Origin: Oryzihumus leptocrescens
GTDB lineage: Bacteria; Actinomycetota; Actinomycetes; Actinomycetales; Dermatophilaceae
Reading direction: 5' to 3'
Length of the DNA: 64,000 nt
Assembly: GCF_006716205.1 (NCBI RefSeq)
Contig: NZ_VFOQ01000002.1
Location: 397,551 to 461,550 of the forward strand
The position numbers and the translations under genes are program-made. Positions 1-8,324 of this stretch are shown piece by piece. Each line of letters starts with the position of its first letter. The first letter of the stretch is position 1. The notes beneath the pieces are model-generated. The model was not told the DNA's origin. It worked only from the letters and a program-made list of their open reading frames with translations, and ran no database searches.

Positions 1-305
1 CGATCCGATACGCCATCGAACGCGCCGAGGAGAACGGAACCACGCTTGGTGAGGAGTACTTCTCCACCAGTTCGTTCTCCTACCGCCATCGCAACTGGAA
101 CGAGGGCGTCACACTGACCAAGCGGCCCTACACGATGTCGGATCTGCTCAACATTTTCAGCGCAGCGGGGATGTGGGTCGAGACCACGGTCGAGCCACAG
201 ATGTCGCGGGAGATCGGCGAGCGCTATCCACACAAGCAAGCCGTGCTGAACAGATACCTCGGCATTCTCATGTTCAAGTTGCGACCGCTTCCGGTCCGCT
301 TCTAG
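1..305 (+). CDS. C-terminal fragment, probable SAM-dependent methyltransferase
   Basis: An open frame enters from the left edge (first full codon at position 3) and ends at TAG 303-305, giving about 100 residues. The fragment has the look of the C-terminal end of class I SAM-dependent methyltransferases: a basic/aromatic stretch (SYRHRNW), a segment of the type RPYTMSDLLNIFSAAGMWVE, then a short strand-rich end. The catalytic SAM-binding core would lie upstream, outside the window, so the substrate cannot be judged. The next gene is convergent, and a dispersed repeat begins immediately after the stop. Family assignment is by resemblance only and moderately sure. Confidence 0.5.
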   Translation, partial: IRYAIERAEENGTTLGEEYFSTSSFSYRHRNWNEGVTLTKRPYTMSDLLNIFSAAGMWVETTVEPQMSREIGERYPHKQAVLNRYLGILMFKLRPLPVRF

Positions 306-364
306 GCGGGAAGGCTACCTCCGGCGGAGGCTGCGGCGGAAGACGCACTTCACGCAGCGCGGCA
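306..364. repeat. Dispersed ~60-bp repeat, copy 1
   Basis: First of three related copies (others at 985-1052 and 1588-1645). The conserved core, 333-364 here, reads GCGGCGGAAGACGCAC followed by TCACGCAGCGCGGCA; the outer part shares GGGAAGGC and a GC-rich block. It starts directly after the methyltransferase stop and ends 26 bp before the PPOX gene stop. Copy 1 has a small internal hairpin (CCTCC/GGAGG). Confidence 0.6.
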
Positions 365-390
365 GTTGGGGGCGGTCGCCTCCGGCAGGT

Positions 391-903
391 TCATGCTCGC
401 CATGTCTGGCGGGGTCGGTAGCCCTGGCGGCGCAGCCAATGCTCGGTGTACACGATCCTCGTGGGCGTGATGATCGTCAGCGGGTCGCTGGGTGGTTCGT
501 CAAGCGATCGCCCGCGTTCGACGTGGTCGGACTGCCAGCGGAAGGCCTCCCAGTAGGGCTCGACCTCAGGGTCGTGGCGTTCGAGGGTCCTCGCGGTGCC
601 GAACAGCTGCGCGCCCCGGCTACTGACCTGACCGATCAGGGTAGCCGCGATTCCCGCGGACACGCGCGGATCGCGTCGGAGGTTGCGGGACTTCACGGAG
701 GCGTTCCAGCTCGTGTAGAAGACCTCGAAGCCGAGGCTGAAGTAGCGAACGGGTGTCGCGGTCGGACTGCCGTCGTCATTGACCGTCGCGATCACGGCCA
801 GGTTGTGCGTCGAGAGCAGGTTCAGGATGCGCTCTTCGAGCTGCTCCCGAGGCAGGTCGCGATCGGGTGAGGGTCCGGCGAGCCAGGGGTTCGAGAGAGG
901 CAT
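391..903 (-). CDS. Pyridoxamine 5'-phosphate oxidase (PPOX) family protein
   Basis: A 170-residue FMN split-barrel protein of the PPOX/F420-binding superfamily. The N-terminal half has the family pattern: a helix, then LAVIATVNDDGSPTATPVRY, a strand FEVFYTSWNASVKSRNLRRDPRVS, and a conserved GTAR turn. Such proteins use FMN, F420 or heme to oxidise or reduce small substrates; the exact cofactor is not readable from sequence alone. The ATG at 903 is preceded by GGGAGA at 7 nt, supporting this start. It is transcribed leftward like YunG and the DUF1254 pair, flanked on both sides by copies of the ~60-bp repeat. It looks like accessory rather than core gene content. Confidence 0.8.
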   Translation of the reverse strand: MPLSNPWLAGPSPDRDLPREQLEERILNLLSTHNLAVIATVNDDGSPTATPVRYFSLGFEVFYTSWNASVKSRNLRRDPRVSAGIAATLIGQVSSRGAQLFGTARTLERHDPEVEPYWEAFRWQSDHVERGRSLDEPPSDPLTIITPTRIVYTEHWLRRQGYRPRQTWRA

Positions 904-984
904 GCGCCAGTCTCCCAGCGATCAGAGCACCGGCGCGAGGAGACTCCATGAATGCCGACGACCAACTTCCTGTCATCGGCAGAT

Positions 985-1052
985 CCGGGAAGGCGGCCTT
1001 ACCCGGGTCGACGGCTCGCGGCGGAAAGACGCACCTCACTCTTCGCGGCATG
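985..1052. repeat. Dispersed ~60-bp repeat, copy 2
   Basis: Core 1018-1052 (GCGGCGGAAAGACGCACC, then CTTCGCGGCATG). It lies about 80 bp upstream of the PPOX start, in the gap between the PPOX and YunG-like genes. The gap 904-1124 otherwise shows no gene. Confidence 0.65.
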
Positions 1053-1124
1053 AGCGTGCGCTTCCTGTGACATGCACATGACGCCGCGCGAAGCAGGCTC
1101 GCAAGATCGGCGCGTCCGCGCCTG

Positions 1125-1511
1125 CTACGAGCGCAGGGCGGCGGCGACTCGCTCCTGGAGGAGTTGGAACGGTTGCTCGCCTGCCGTGGAAGAGTTCCGT
1201 CCTGTTGTGACCCGGCGCTGGTTGATTAGCGATTCGGCGGGAGTGAACTGGTCCCGTGTCAGATCGAGTTCGACTCCGCCGGGCGTCACGTTCCAGTAGT
1301 GCACACCATCCACCCGGCCCTCGTACTCGACGTCGGCGACCATCAGATCGCCACCGAGCAGACTCTGGATGACGAGGGCGGTCGTTCCGCACTGACCTCG
1401 CGATGGCTGCCCGCTGCCCCGTGCCATGTAGTCAGCTGAGGCGAAGAAGGTGTCGGGCCCCCAAGACGAGCGCACCGCTGCTTCGACCTCGCTCAAGGTC
1501 CACGTCGGCAT
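1125..1511 (-). CDS. YunG-like family protein
   Basis: A protein of 128 residues resembling the Bacillus YunG family of unknown function. Diagnostic stretches are an N-terminal W-T-L-S-E-V-E-A-A-V-R-S-S-W helix, R-G-Q-C-G-T-T-A-L-V with an invariant-looking Cys, a leucine/glycine stretch SLLGGDL, then VHYWN and VELDLTRDQF. The Cys, the His of HYW and the acidic LDLT are compatible with a small papain/transglutaminase-like fold, but that is inference. An open frame runs up to GTG 1628, yet that extension falls inside repeat copy 3 and makes the protein longer than the family; ATG 1511 gives the usual length, although no strong ribosome site is visible there. Confidence 0.65.
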   Translation of the reverse strand: MPTWTLSEVEAAVRSSWGPDTFFASADYMARGSGQPSRGQCGTTALVIQSLLGGDLMVADVEYEGRVDGVHYWNVTPGGVELDLTRDQFTPAESLINQRRVTTGRNSSTAGEQPFQLLQERVAAALRS

Positions 1512-1587
1512 GGACGTATTGTGCCGCAGGGGGCAAGGCCCACGGGCGACGATCCTTCGGACGAGTGACATCCACTCATCGGCGGTC

Positions 1588-1645
1588 AGTAAAGGCGCAG
1601 ATGCCCGACTGGCGGCGGAAAGACGCACTCACGCATCGCGGCATG
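1588..1645. repeat. Dispersed ~60-bp repeat, copy 3
   Basis: Core 1612-1645 (GCGGCGGAAAGACGCACT, then CATCGCGGCATG). It lies about 80 bp upstream of the YunG-like start, the same distance copy 2 keeps from the PPOX start. An ATGCC...GGCAT pairing spans the copy. Confidence 0.65.
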
Positions 1646-1737
1646 TGGGGATGTTTGTGCTGGGCTACCCCTCGGCAACCGCCGCGCGTGTCCCCAGCGC
1701 AGCTGATCAGTGCCCGGTGAGTGGCCTGGTCGTGGCG

Positions 1738-2676
1738 TCAGTGGATGGGGTGGACGGCTGGGAATGTCCACGTGTGGTCGAGGATCTCGGGGCGCGGCCG
1801 GTAGAGCCGCACGGTGTAGTTCCAGCCGTCCATCAGGCGGAGGCAGTTGGGGCGCCCGTCGGAGCAGCCGCCGAGGTGCACCACCACTGAGCCGTCGGGC
1901 TCCTTGACCGCGGTGAACTGGTTGATGGTGCAGCCGCCCTTGTCGCTGTCTTCGAAGAAGCCATCGGCGTTGTACAGCGAGATCGACCAAAACGCGTCGA
2001 CGGGCACGTCACGCACGGTGATGCGGTATTCCCCGACGGGGAGGCCGGGGTCGACCGTGGCGTAGAACGCCTCGCTCTCCGGCAGGCCACCCCAGCCCAT
2101 CCCGGTGCCGATGAGGTGGCGCACGGGGTCGACGGCATTCTTCGTGCCGAACATGCCGGTGGCCCCCGCGACGGTGCGGCCCAAGGTGAGCAGGGCGGCG
2201 CGCACCTCGTCGAGGGACTCCTTGTCGTACTCCGGGGTGGTCATGGGCTCGGCTGAGCCGGCCGTGACCGCGAACCCGTCCTGCACCGCGTTGGCGGCGG
2301 CGACGTCGGCCGGGTCGGCGGGGTCGGCCAGGACCCGGCCGACGAGCGTGACGTAGCGGGTGCCGTGCTCGGCCACCTGGAGCCGGTGCTTCCCGGGTTC
2401 GTGGATCACCTGGTTGGTGAAGTGGTCTGCGTTGACCACCGCCAGAGAGAGGTAGCGGGCGCCGGCGTAGGGAAGCGTGACCACGGCGCCGTCCGCGAGG
2501 TCCACCACCGCGAAGCTGTAGAGGGTGTCGCGGTTCATCCGCACGACGGTCTGCTGGTCCAGCGGGGTCGGCACCCGTACGTGGTGGAAGCGGTTGACGC
2601 CACCGCCGGCCGACATGAGGTTCGTCATCATCCGCGCGGTCTCCGCGCGGACGAAGTTGTCCACGGTGACCTTCAC
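1738..2676 (-). CDS. DUF1254/DUF1214 domain protein
   Basis: A 312-residue protein of the DUF1254-DUF1214 family. The N-terminal part carries the family's V-D-N-F-V-R-A-E-T pattern followed by [12 protein letters not shown] and R-Y-L-S-L-A-V-V-N. The C-terminal DUF1214 half has [24 protein letters not shown] and a closing [12 protein letters not shown]. Function is unknown; members are often secreted, but no signal peptide is visible here. GTG 2676 was chosen because GGAGG sits 5 nt upstream; the longer frame to 2835 overlaps the upstream gene. It lies 20 bp after the preceding gene and is probably co-transcribed with it. Confidence 0.75.
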   Translation of the reverse strand: MKVTVDNFVRAETARMMTNLMSAGGGVNRFHHVRVPTPLDQQTVVRMNRDTLYSFAVVDLADGAVVTLPYAGARYLSLAVVNADHFTNQVIHEPGKHRLQVAEHGTRYVTLVGRVLADPADPADVAAANAVQDGFAVTAGSAEPMTTPEYDKESLDEVRAALLTLGRTVAGATGMFGTKNAVDPVRHLIGTGMGWGGLPESEAFYATVDPGLPVGEYRITVRDVPVDAFWSISLYNADGFFEDSDKGGCTINQFTAVKEPDGSVVVHLGGCSDGRPNCLRLMDGWNYTVRLYRPRPEILDHTWTFPAVHPIH

Positions 2677-2696
2677 CGGGGCCTCCAATGCCGCCC

Positions 2697-3362
2697 TTAC
2701 TCCCACGGGTCGAGGTTCCCGACGCCGTCGATCAGGCCCTGGTACATGTTGGCCAGGTCGTCGGGCACGATGTTCGCCAGCCCGGTGGTGGTGATGACCA
2801 GGTCCTGCGGGAGCGCCACGGTCCGGAACCGCCACCCCTCAGGTAGGGCCAGCCGCTCACCCAGCGATGGCAAGGTCGCCTCGGTCAGGTCGTGCGCGAT
2901 GTGGTCGGTGAAGGTCTGCATGACCCAGGTGACCTCGTCCGGGGACCGCAGCAGGTGAACCGGCTTTCCGGCGACGAACTCGTACACGCTGTTGCGGTGG
3001 ATCTGGGTGCGCCGGTACGCCAACGCAGACTGGTCCTGCCCCGGGTCGAACCCGGCGGGCATGTGCATCTTTGCCACCAGGTTGAACGGCACACCATTGA
3101 ACGTGGCGGGCTCACCGACCAGGTCGATCGTGAGCACGTCCATCATCCAGAAGCGGCGGGGGTTCTTCCACACCAGGTCGCACCCGTGCTCCGCGGCCAG
3201 CGCCTCGACGTCGATCGCCGTGAACTCCTCGTCCGGGCACGGCCCGCACCCGGTCGTGTTGTACACCAGCGCATCGAACCCGTCCGGGCCTCGCGTCAGG
3301 AGGAACAGCTCGCCCTGCGGATACGCCCGCATGCCCTCAACCCGAATCGTCGTCTCGATCAT
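2697..3362 (-). CDS. Hypothetical protein upstream of DUF1254 gene
   Basis: A 221-residue cytoplasmic-looking protein that I do not recognise. Visible features: an N-terminal strand pattern ([19 protein letters not shown]), a Cys pair in [12 protein letters not shown], a tryptophan-rich segment with [13 protein letters not shown], and a C-terminal region rich in leucine. No membrane segment or signal peptide. It is followed after 20 bp by the DUF1254 protein on the same strand, so the two probably form an operon and act together. ATG 3362 starts the conserved-looking part; the frame remains open up to 3533 but that extension is basic, low-complexity and unlikely to be coding. Confidence 0.6.
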   Translation of the reverse strand: MIETTIRVEGMRAYPQGELFLLTRGPDGFDALVYNTTGCGPCPDEEFTAIDVEALAAEHGCDLVWKNPRRFWMMDVLTIDLVGEPATFNGVPFNLVAKMHMPAGFDPGQDQSALAYRRTQIHRNSVYEFVAGKPVHLLRSPDEVTWVMQTFTDHIAHDLTEATLPSLGERLALPEGWRFRTVALPQDLVITTTGLANIVPDDLANMYQGLIDGVGNLDPWE

Positions 3363-3644
3363 GAACCGAACGTACGACGGCGGCACCCAACCCGCCCTCA
3401 CCCTGAAGGGATGACCGCGGCCACCGCGACCGTCGGGCCGCCAACCGGCAAACCCGAACGTCTTCTTGGTGTCGCTGCGCCGGTTCGACGTCAAGCCCGG
3501 CGGCCCGGCAAGGGAGGTGACGCTCCGCCGCACCCTCGGCCAGGGATTCAGCCGGCTGCTTCGGCCCAGGGGACCAGCTCTTTGTCACGAAGGTGCGCCG
3601 CAGCGGCCTCTGACCTGCAGTGATGGGGGTCGCGGTGACAGGAC
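3363..3644. other. Non-coding left flank of the integrated element
   Basis: No convincing gene. The segment holds CTCTGACCTGC at 3608-3618, which also occurs at 15928-15938 at a nearly equal distance from the att core, and a degenerate tRNA 3' end at 3629-3644 leading into attL. Confidence 0.5.
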
Positions 3645-3673
3645 TTGAACCTGCGGCCTCTTCGTCCCGAACG
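3645..3673. repeat. attL of the AICE
   Basis: 29 bp identical to 15967-15995, covering the T-arm to anticodon-loop part of tRNA-Pro. To its left the tRNA-like match continues to 3629 with two substitutions (3632 and 3644); the first breaks an acceptor-stem pair, so this displaced half is no longer tRNA-competent. Confidence 0.85.
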
Positions 3674-3838
3674 CGCCCCTGCGTTTTGGTGATTCTCGAT
3701 TACGTTGCAGCACAGTGCATTTCGCGTAGGGCACTACGAGCCATTACATGGGTTTTGCGGGTCTGCGGGCTCGCGGAGGGCTCGCGAACTGAGGATGGAC
3801 GGGTGCGGGCTCCGGGGTTGTCGGCGCCCCATTGGGCC

Positions 3839-4231
3839 CTACGCGAGGGCCAGCTCCAGGTCCGTAATCACGCGGCTCAATTCCTCGCCTGGTTCGAGCT
3901 GAAACTCGCCCTGAGCGACCCAGTTCGAAGGGTCGAGGTTGTTGCGAAGCTGGGCCCTGATGATCACGTGGCCGTCGTGTGTGGCGTCGAGAGAGAGGTC
4001 GCCCTCGAGGGACCGATACCTCTTGACTCCTGCCCATCCGCGCCAATGGTCGGCGAGGTCTCGAAAGTAGATGACCAACTGGTTCGACCCGGACGAGGAG
4101 TAGGAGGTGCCAACGACCGACTTGGACGCCACGAAGTCAGGGAAGGTGAGCTGCACCGCCAACATGTCGAGGTCGGCATCATCGGCATTGATGCGCAGTC
4201 CGTGGGGCGTCCCGATTGCGACCTCGACCAT
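3839..4231 (-). CDS. DUF6228 family protein
   Basis: A 130-residue protein resembling the actinobacterial DUF6228 family (function unknown). Recognisable stretches are an N-terminal strand region (LRINADDADLDMLAVQLTF), DLADHWRGWAG, the block SLEGDLSLDATHDGHVII, and the closing LEPGEELSRVITDLELAL. It looks all-beta with no membrane segment. ATG 4231 fits the family length; the frame is open to 4306. It is the leftmost cargo gene of the element, transcribed toward attL and away from the backbone. Confidence 0.6.
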   Translation of the reverse strand: MVEVAIGTPHGLRINADDADLDMLAVQLTFPDFVASKSVVGTSYSSSGSNQLVIYFRDLADHWRGWAGVKRYRSLEGDLSLDATHDGHVIIRAQLRNNLDPSNWVAQGEFQLEPGEELSRVITDLELALA

Positions 4232-4475
4232 GGCGGCGAACCTAGCGTGGCAACAAGCGTCCCGCCATGCATTAGGTGTGCCGAGCGGCCGGCCAAACTG
4301 GCCCAAATGAGGGGGCCGACTTCAAACCGCGGAAAACGCGTTGGCCCTGCGGGAAGCGACTCGAGCGGCCCGATTCCGTGCTCGGCGGGCCCCATCCGTT
4401 GGTGGTTGCTCGGAGGTCAGTCGGGTGCGACGTCTCTTCTCTGTGGGAGACCCGGGGGAGGTCTAGCTTTGATTC

Positions 4476-4667
4476 ATGGAGCCGGGGAGCAAGGCGCCGA
4501 CCCCGAGGACGCGAGCAGCAACGTATGTGGTCGCTGGTATCGGGGTGGCCATTTCCTTGGCGCTGGTGATCGCATGGGTGATCCCGAGGATCGTTGGTCT
4601 GCTCATCGTTGGCCTCATCGTTGGCTGGCTCTTCTGGCGGCGTTCAACCCCGCCACCGTCGGCGTAA
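4476..4667 (+). CDS. Possible small single-pass membrane protein
   Basis: Sixty-three residues: a short basic N-terminus followed by about 35 strongly hydrophobic residues, long enough for one or two membrane passes, and a WRR stop-transfer end. GGGGGAGG lies about 14 nt before the ATG, rather far for a ribosome site. No family recognised. Could be a real micro-protein or a chance frame; composition (long hydrophobic run) argues mildly for a real gene. Confidence 0.35.
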   Translation: MEPGSKAPTPRTRAATYVVAGIGVAISLALVIAWVIPRIVGLLIVGLIVGWLFWRRSTPPPSA

Positions 4668-5168
4668 GGGTTGCCAAGCAGCGCGCGAACGCGGGTCTGC
4701 GCATTGACCGCGACTTCGGCGGCTGGGTGTTTGCCCGCTGCGATGCGGGTACGGGGGCCATGTCGACGGGGTTGAGCAGCCAGCCCCCTCGGCTGGGCGC
4801 AGCTGGGGCTTCGGGTAGCCGGCCACGAGCGGGCCTCCGTCGTCGCCAGCGCTTGAGACGTTGACCGGGGGAGGAGGTGAGGCGGGGCATTCCGACTGGA
4901 TCGGCATGCCCCGCCTCGTTGTTGCGTCCTGGCCCGGCTCAGCCCGTGAGCGCGTAGCGGTGGGGTGCGCGAGGACGGCGCGAAGCGCCGCCCGCAGTGC
5001 GGGGTCCCACCGGCGAAGCGCGGAGGGCGTGGCCGGGCCGGGTCGCGCGGCGGAGCCGCGCCTTGAGCCAGTACGGAAAGTCTTCACCAGTCCGCGGAAG
5101 TGCCCCTGTCGCCGCCACTATGCTTCGACGGCTAGTACATGAGCGCATGTCGTAGACGGGGACCCTAC
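4668..5168. other. Hairpin-rich non-coding region upstream of the HD/Hsp90 gene
   Basis: Half a kilobase with no convincing gene. It contains the 12-bp perfect hairpin at 4879-4917, further short GC hairpins around 4977-4992 (GGCGC-GAA-GCGCC) and 5044-5060 (GCGCGGC-GGA-GCCGCGC), and a TATGCT -10-like hexamer at 5119-5124 that could serve the next gene. Position and structure would also suit a cis-acting transfer locus (clt) or replication origin, but there is no direct proof. Confidence 0.4.
4879..4917. terminator. Perfect 12-bp hairpin, terminator or protein-binding site
   Basis: GAGGCGGGGCAT at 4879-4890 pairs perfectly with ATGCCCCGCCTC at 4906-4917 around a 15-nt loop. It is followed by GTTGTTG rather than a clean T-run, so it may be a weak terminator or a binding site. 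Confidence 0.5.
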
Positions 5169-7946
5169 GTGAGCTACCAGGAAAGCCGGACTTGGCAACG
5201 GACTCTCGGATCGAGAGACGATGACCCGCACGCGGAGCAGCGGCAGAAACTGCGGGCTGGATTCGAACAATTCCGAGCCCGGGTTGAGCCCCTGGCCTCT
5301 GAGATTCCGCTGAGTGTGCCTGGCTATACGGACCACTCCATATCGCATTGCGACAGCCTGTGGAGCGTCGTGGATATGCTGGTCTCGCAAGAATATCCAA
5401 TCAATCCCGCGGAAGCGTTTGTGCTTGGCGGCACTTTCTTGATTCACGATTTGGGAATGGGTGTCTCTGCGTACGGGGCCGGAGTCCGAGAGATAGTTGA
5501 CGCCACCGATTGGCTCGATCTCCTTGCGTCAATGTATCCGGACACGTATCGGGCCATTCAGAATGAACTAAAGCGGTCTCTGGATGACAACCCAAATTGG
5601 GACGGGATTACTGACCCGAAAGCCAAGGCCGCTCTTACTGCTTACCTCCGCGCCAACCACGCTGATCATGCCAAAGCCATCATGACGCAACGCTGGAAGA
5701 CGTCGAATGACGAGGATTTCTTTCTCCTTGAGGACGCCGAACTTCGGCACTACTTCGGGGAACTTATTGGAGAATTGGCTCGAAGTCACTGGCAGGACGT
5801 GCAATCTCTTCCGGCGAGATTCGGCAAGGTGCGAGGGGCGGTGCCGAAGATGCCGGCGGATTGGACAGTTGATCCCCTCAAGCTAGCGTGCATCTTGCGC
5901 ACTTCGGATGCAGCGCAAGTGGATAGTCGGCGAGCCGACCCTCTGCACACGCCTTTTAGGCAGCCGCAAGGTGAGTCGAAAAACCATTGGCTGTTTCAAG
6001 AGCGGATGTTGATGCCTCACCCGAAGGATGGCCGTCTCGTGTACACGAGCACACGAGACTTTACTATCGACCAGGCATCCGCCTGGTGGCTCGCTTTCGA
6101 CACGATTCAAATGATCGACGGAGAGCTCCGCAAGGTGGATGCAATCTTGGCGGACCTGAGGCGGCCAAGATTGGATGTCAGGTCAGTGGCCGGGGCGGAT
6201 ACGCCGACACGTCTTTCCGAATATATTCGCGCCACGGACTGGGTTCCTATTGACGCGCGCCCCGTAATCAACGACACCGAAGGAGTGATTGCAAAACTTG
6301 GTGGGCAGGCACTGTATGGGCACCGCCAGGGGCACGTGGTTCTCCGGGAACTTCTGGCAAATGCAGTGGATGCTACTCGGCTCAGGGCGGCCGAAGACCC
6401 ACAGAGCGTCATCCAACCCGTGCGTGTCACGGTGACGCAAGATTCGGACGGAAGATTCGTCGTTGAGGTCGCCGACCAAGGAATAGGTATGACTGTGGAG
6501 GAGGTTGTCAACTTCCTCTGTGCCTTTGGCACATCGGGGTGGAATTCCTACGCCACTCGAACGGAGCATCCGGGAGCATTGGCGGCTGGCTACCGGTCGA
6601 CGGGCCAATTTGGGATCGGCTTCTATAGCGTTTTCATGCTTGCTGACGAGGTGACTGTCCAGTCTCGCTCCACGAATGTGGGGCCAACGGAAACCGCGAT
6701 CCTGCATTTCTCAAACGGCCTTCATGAGCGCCCGGTGTTGCGCGTTGCCAACTCACGTAACGACTGGCGGCGTGAGCCTGGCACTTCGATCAGTTTCGTG
6801 CTGCGTAATGGTGCTCAGGGAATCAGCGAACTAGTAAGCTCATTCGACCCGATCACCGATTTGTCAGACCTCGGTAGGGTCTTAACTGGCCAGACGCGCA
6901 GAGCCGCCCTGCTTTGCGGAATGCAAATTCTGGTCCAATGCCTTGGTGGCGCTGAGTACGAAGCGACAAGCGTCGTCCCATGGCGTGAGATGGACCCCGG
7001 AATCCTATTTGATCAACTGTACTTTCCAGACACGCAGTACTCGCAGTCGGCGGAGTATGCGCGATGGAGAAGGAACTTTGAGCGATACTCGCGCCCAGTA
7101 TGTGGAGAGAATGGCGAAACCATTGGGCGCCTTTCTTTGAATTTGGATCCTGAGCAGCGCCCCCACGCCTACAGGGGTCGCACGCCGGGTAGGATCTATT
7201 GCGGTGGGTTCATCGCAAATGAAGTTCATGACATCGGTGGCGTACTCCTGGCTGAGCCCGACACGGCGGCGCGCAGCTCCACTCGTGCGGGCCTATCGCT
7301 CCGTGAGGGTCGCCGGTGGTTTGAGGAACAAGTTGAATTGTTGGGTGGCGAACTCGCCAACATTAGTGATCGACTTACTGTGGCCACTTGGGCCATCAAT
7401 ATGGGCGTGCCCCTCGAGGATCAGCCCTTTGTTCTCGGTAAGGGCGGCCCCTTGACTCCGGCCGCTTTTCAAGAATGGGCGCTGGATCGTGACCGTATCG
7501 AGATCGTCGATTTGATCGGCAACACCGCTGATTATGGAGATGGAACGCTAGTTTTCCTTGATGCGTCTAACGATGCACTGGTGAGATTGGGTGACGATAT
7601 GGTCTCGTGCCCGTCGACCGAAGACTTTGACCTCATTCGATTCATCGAGGGCCCCATTGGCGGGGAACTTGAGTTTGCTGATGAATTTTTCTGTACGGGT
7701 GAGTCGATTCAGGAATGGTGGATCGATAGCGCGACGTCAGTCGCCGGAGAAGTGGTTCGGCGAGCCGCAGCCGCATGGGGGGTCAGCGTGATCGACCTCT
7801 TGAGGGCCTCGTGGCACTGTGAGCAAAGTTGGGAAGAAGACAGCGGCCTAGAGATCCTTTCCGTCCGAGGTGAGAAGCTTCGCGTGTCGGGCCTTGCGCT
7901 AGTTCGGCCAACTGCAAATTCGCCAGTGGCAGCGCCGTCAGTGTAG
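5169..7946 (+). CDS. HD-domain / Hsp90-type GHKL ATPase fusion protein
   Basis: A 925-residue two-part protein. The first third is an HD-type phosphohydrolase-like domain: H56/H60 in YTDHSISHCD, the H93-D94 pair in LIHDLG, and a distal Asp in RTSDAAQVDSRR. The middle is an Hsp90/HtpG-like Bergerat ATPase: N-box RELLANAVDA (E394, N398, D401), G1-box ADQGIGM (435-441), and G2/lid GQFGIGFYS (479-487), followed by PGTSISF. The remaining ~370 residues are unfamiliar. GTG 5169 is preferred because GGGGA lies 6 nt upstream; ATG 5139 has no ribosome site. Composition is AT-richer than the backbone. The next gene encodes a nuclease-like protein, so ATP- or ligand-driven control of a toxic effector is plausible. 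Function is inferred, not known. Confidence 0.8.
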   Translation: MSYQESRTWQRTLGSRDDDPHAEQRQKLRAGFEQFRARVEPLASEIPLSVPGYTDHSISHCDSLWSVVDMLVSQEYPINPAEAFVLGGTFLIHDLGMGVSAYGAGVREIVDATDWLDLLASMYPDTYRAIQNELKRSLDDNPNWDGITDPKAKAALTAYLRANHADHAKAIMTQRWKTSNDEDFFLLEDAELRHYFGELIGELARSHWQDVQSLPARFGKVRGAVPKMPADWTVDPLKLACILRTSDAAQVDSRRADPLHTPFRQPQGESKNHWLFQERMLMPHPKDGRLVYTSTRDFTIDQASAWWLAFDTIQMIDGELRKVDAILADLRRPRLDVRSVAGADTPTRLSEYIRATDWVPIDARPVINDTEGVIAKLGGQALYGHRQGHVVLRELLANAVDATRLRAAEDPQSVIQPVRVTVTQDSDGRFVVEVADQGIGMTVEEVVNFLCAFGTSGWNSYATRTEHPGALAAGYRSTGQFGIGFYSVFMLADEVTVQSRSTNVGPTETAILHFSNGLHERPVLRVANSRNDWRREPGTSISFVLRNGAQGISELVSSFDPITDLSDLGRVLTGQTRRAALLCGMQILVQCLGGAEYEATSVVPWREMDPGILFDQLYFPDTQYSQSAEYARWRRNFERYSRPVCGENGETIGRLSLNLDPEQRPHAYRGRTPGRIYCGGFIANEVHDIGGVLLAEPDTAARSSTRAGLSLREGRRWFEEQVELLGGELANISDRLTVATWAINMGVPLEDQPFVLGKGGPLTPAAFQEWALDRDRIEIVDLIGNTADYGDGTLVFLDASNDALVRLGDDMVSCPSTEDFDLIRFIEGPIGGELEFADEFFCTGESIQEWWIDSATSVAGEVVRRAAAAWGVSVIDLLRASWHCEQSWEEDSGLEILSVRGEKLRVSGLALVRPTANSPVAAPSV

Positions 7947-8324
7947 TCGAGGTGGTTATCTCGTTCCCGTGCATTCAAGTTGCATCGCCGGCGATGTCGC
8001 CGACGGCCGTTTGTGTTTAGGGATACAGGTTCGCGCCGGCTAGTGCTGTGGGCTACGTTTCTCGCAACGCTGTGGGACTTGCAAGGGTTGCGATATTGAA
8101 ATGTGGGTTCGCCGCGTTGCCAGGAACACCCGCAGCGCTGGCTGCACATTTCGGTGTCACGAACCGATTGCCCGACGGCGTAACGGAGCCGGGGGCGCCA
8201 GGCGGCGTTCCGCGGATAGCATCTTGTGTTCCGGCTCGCGTGGGACCGGGGCGACCCCGAGCAGTGTGGACAGGAGCGTAGGCTTCTCTCGTCTGGAAAG
8301 GGTCGCGATGTGGGGCAGGGGCGT
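7947..8324. other. Non-coding gap between the two cargo genes
   Basis: 378 bp without a convincing gene on either strand. It holds a 14-bp perfect palindrome, CATCGCCGGCGATG, at 7983-7996, soon after the ATPase stop, possibly a weak terminator or operator. The gap is long for an operon, so the downstream gene may have its own promoter. Confidence 0.45.

Noticed and set aside
1512..1628. Longer N-terminus for the YunG-like protein from GTG 1628
   Set aside because: That part lies in and behind a dispersed repeat and makes the protein longer than its family.
3620..4864. A 414-codon plus-strand frame beginning in attL
   Set aside because: It starts within the tRNA remnant, runs antisense to the DUF6228 gene and has no family resemblance; a shadow frame.
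4615..4890. A 91-codon minus-strand frame in the AICE hairpin region
   Set aside because: No ribosome site, no recognisable motif, and it overlaps both the small membrane-protein frame and the 4879 hairpin.
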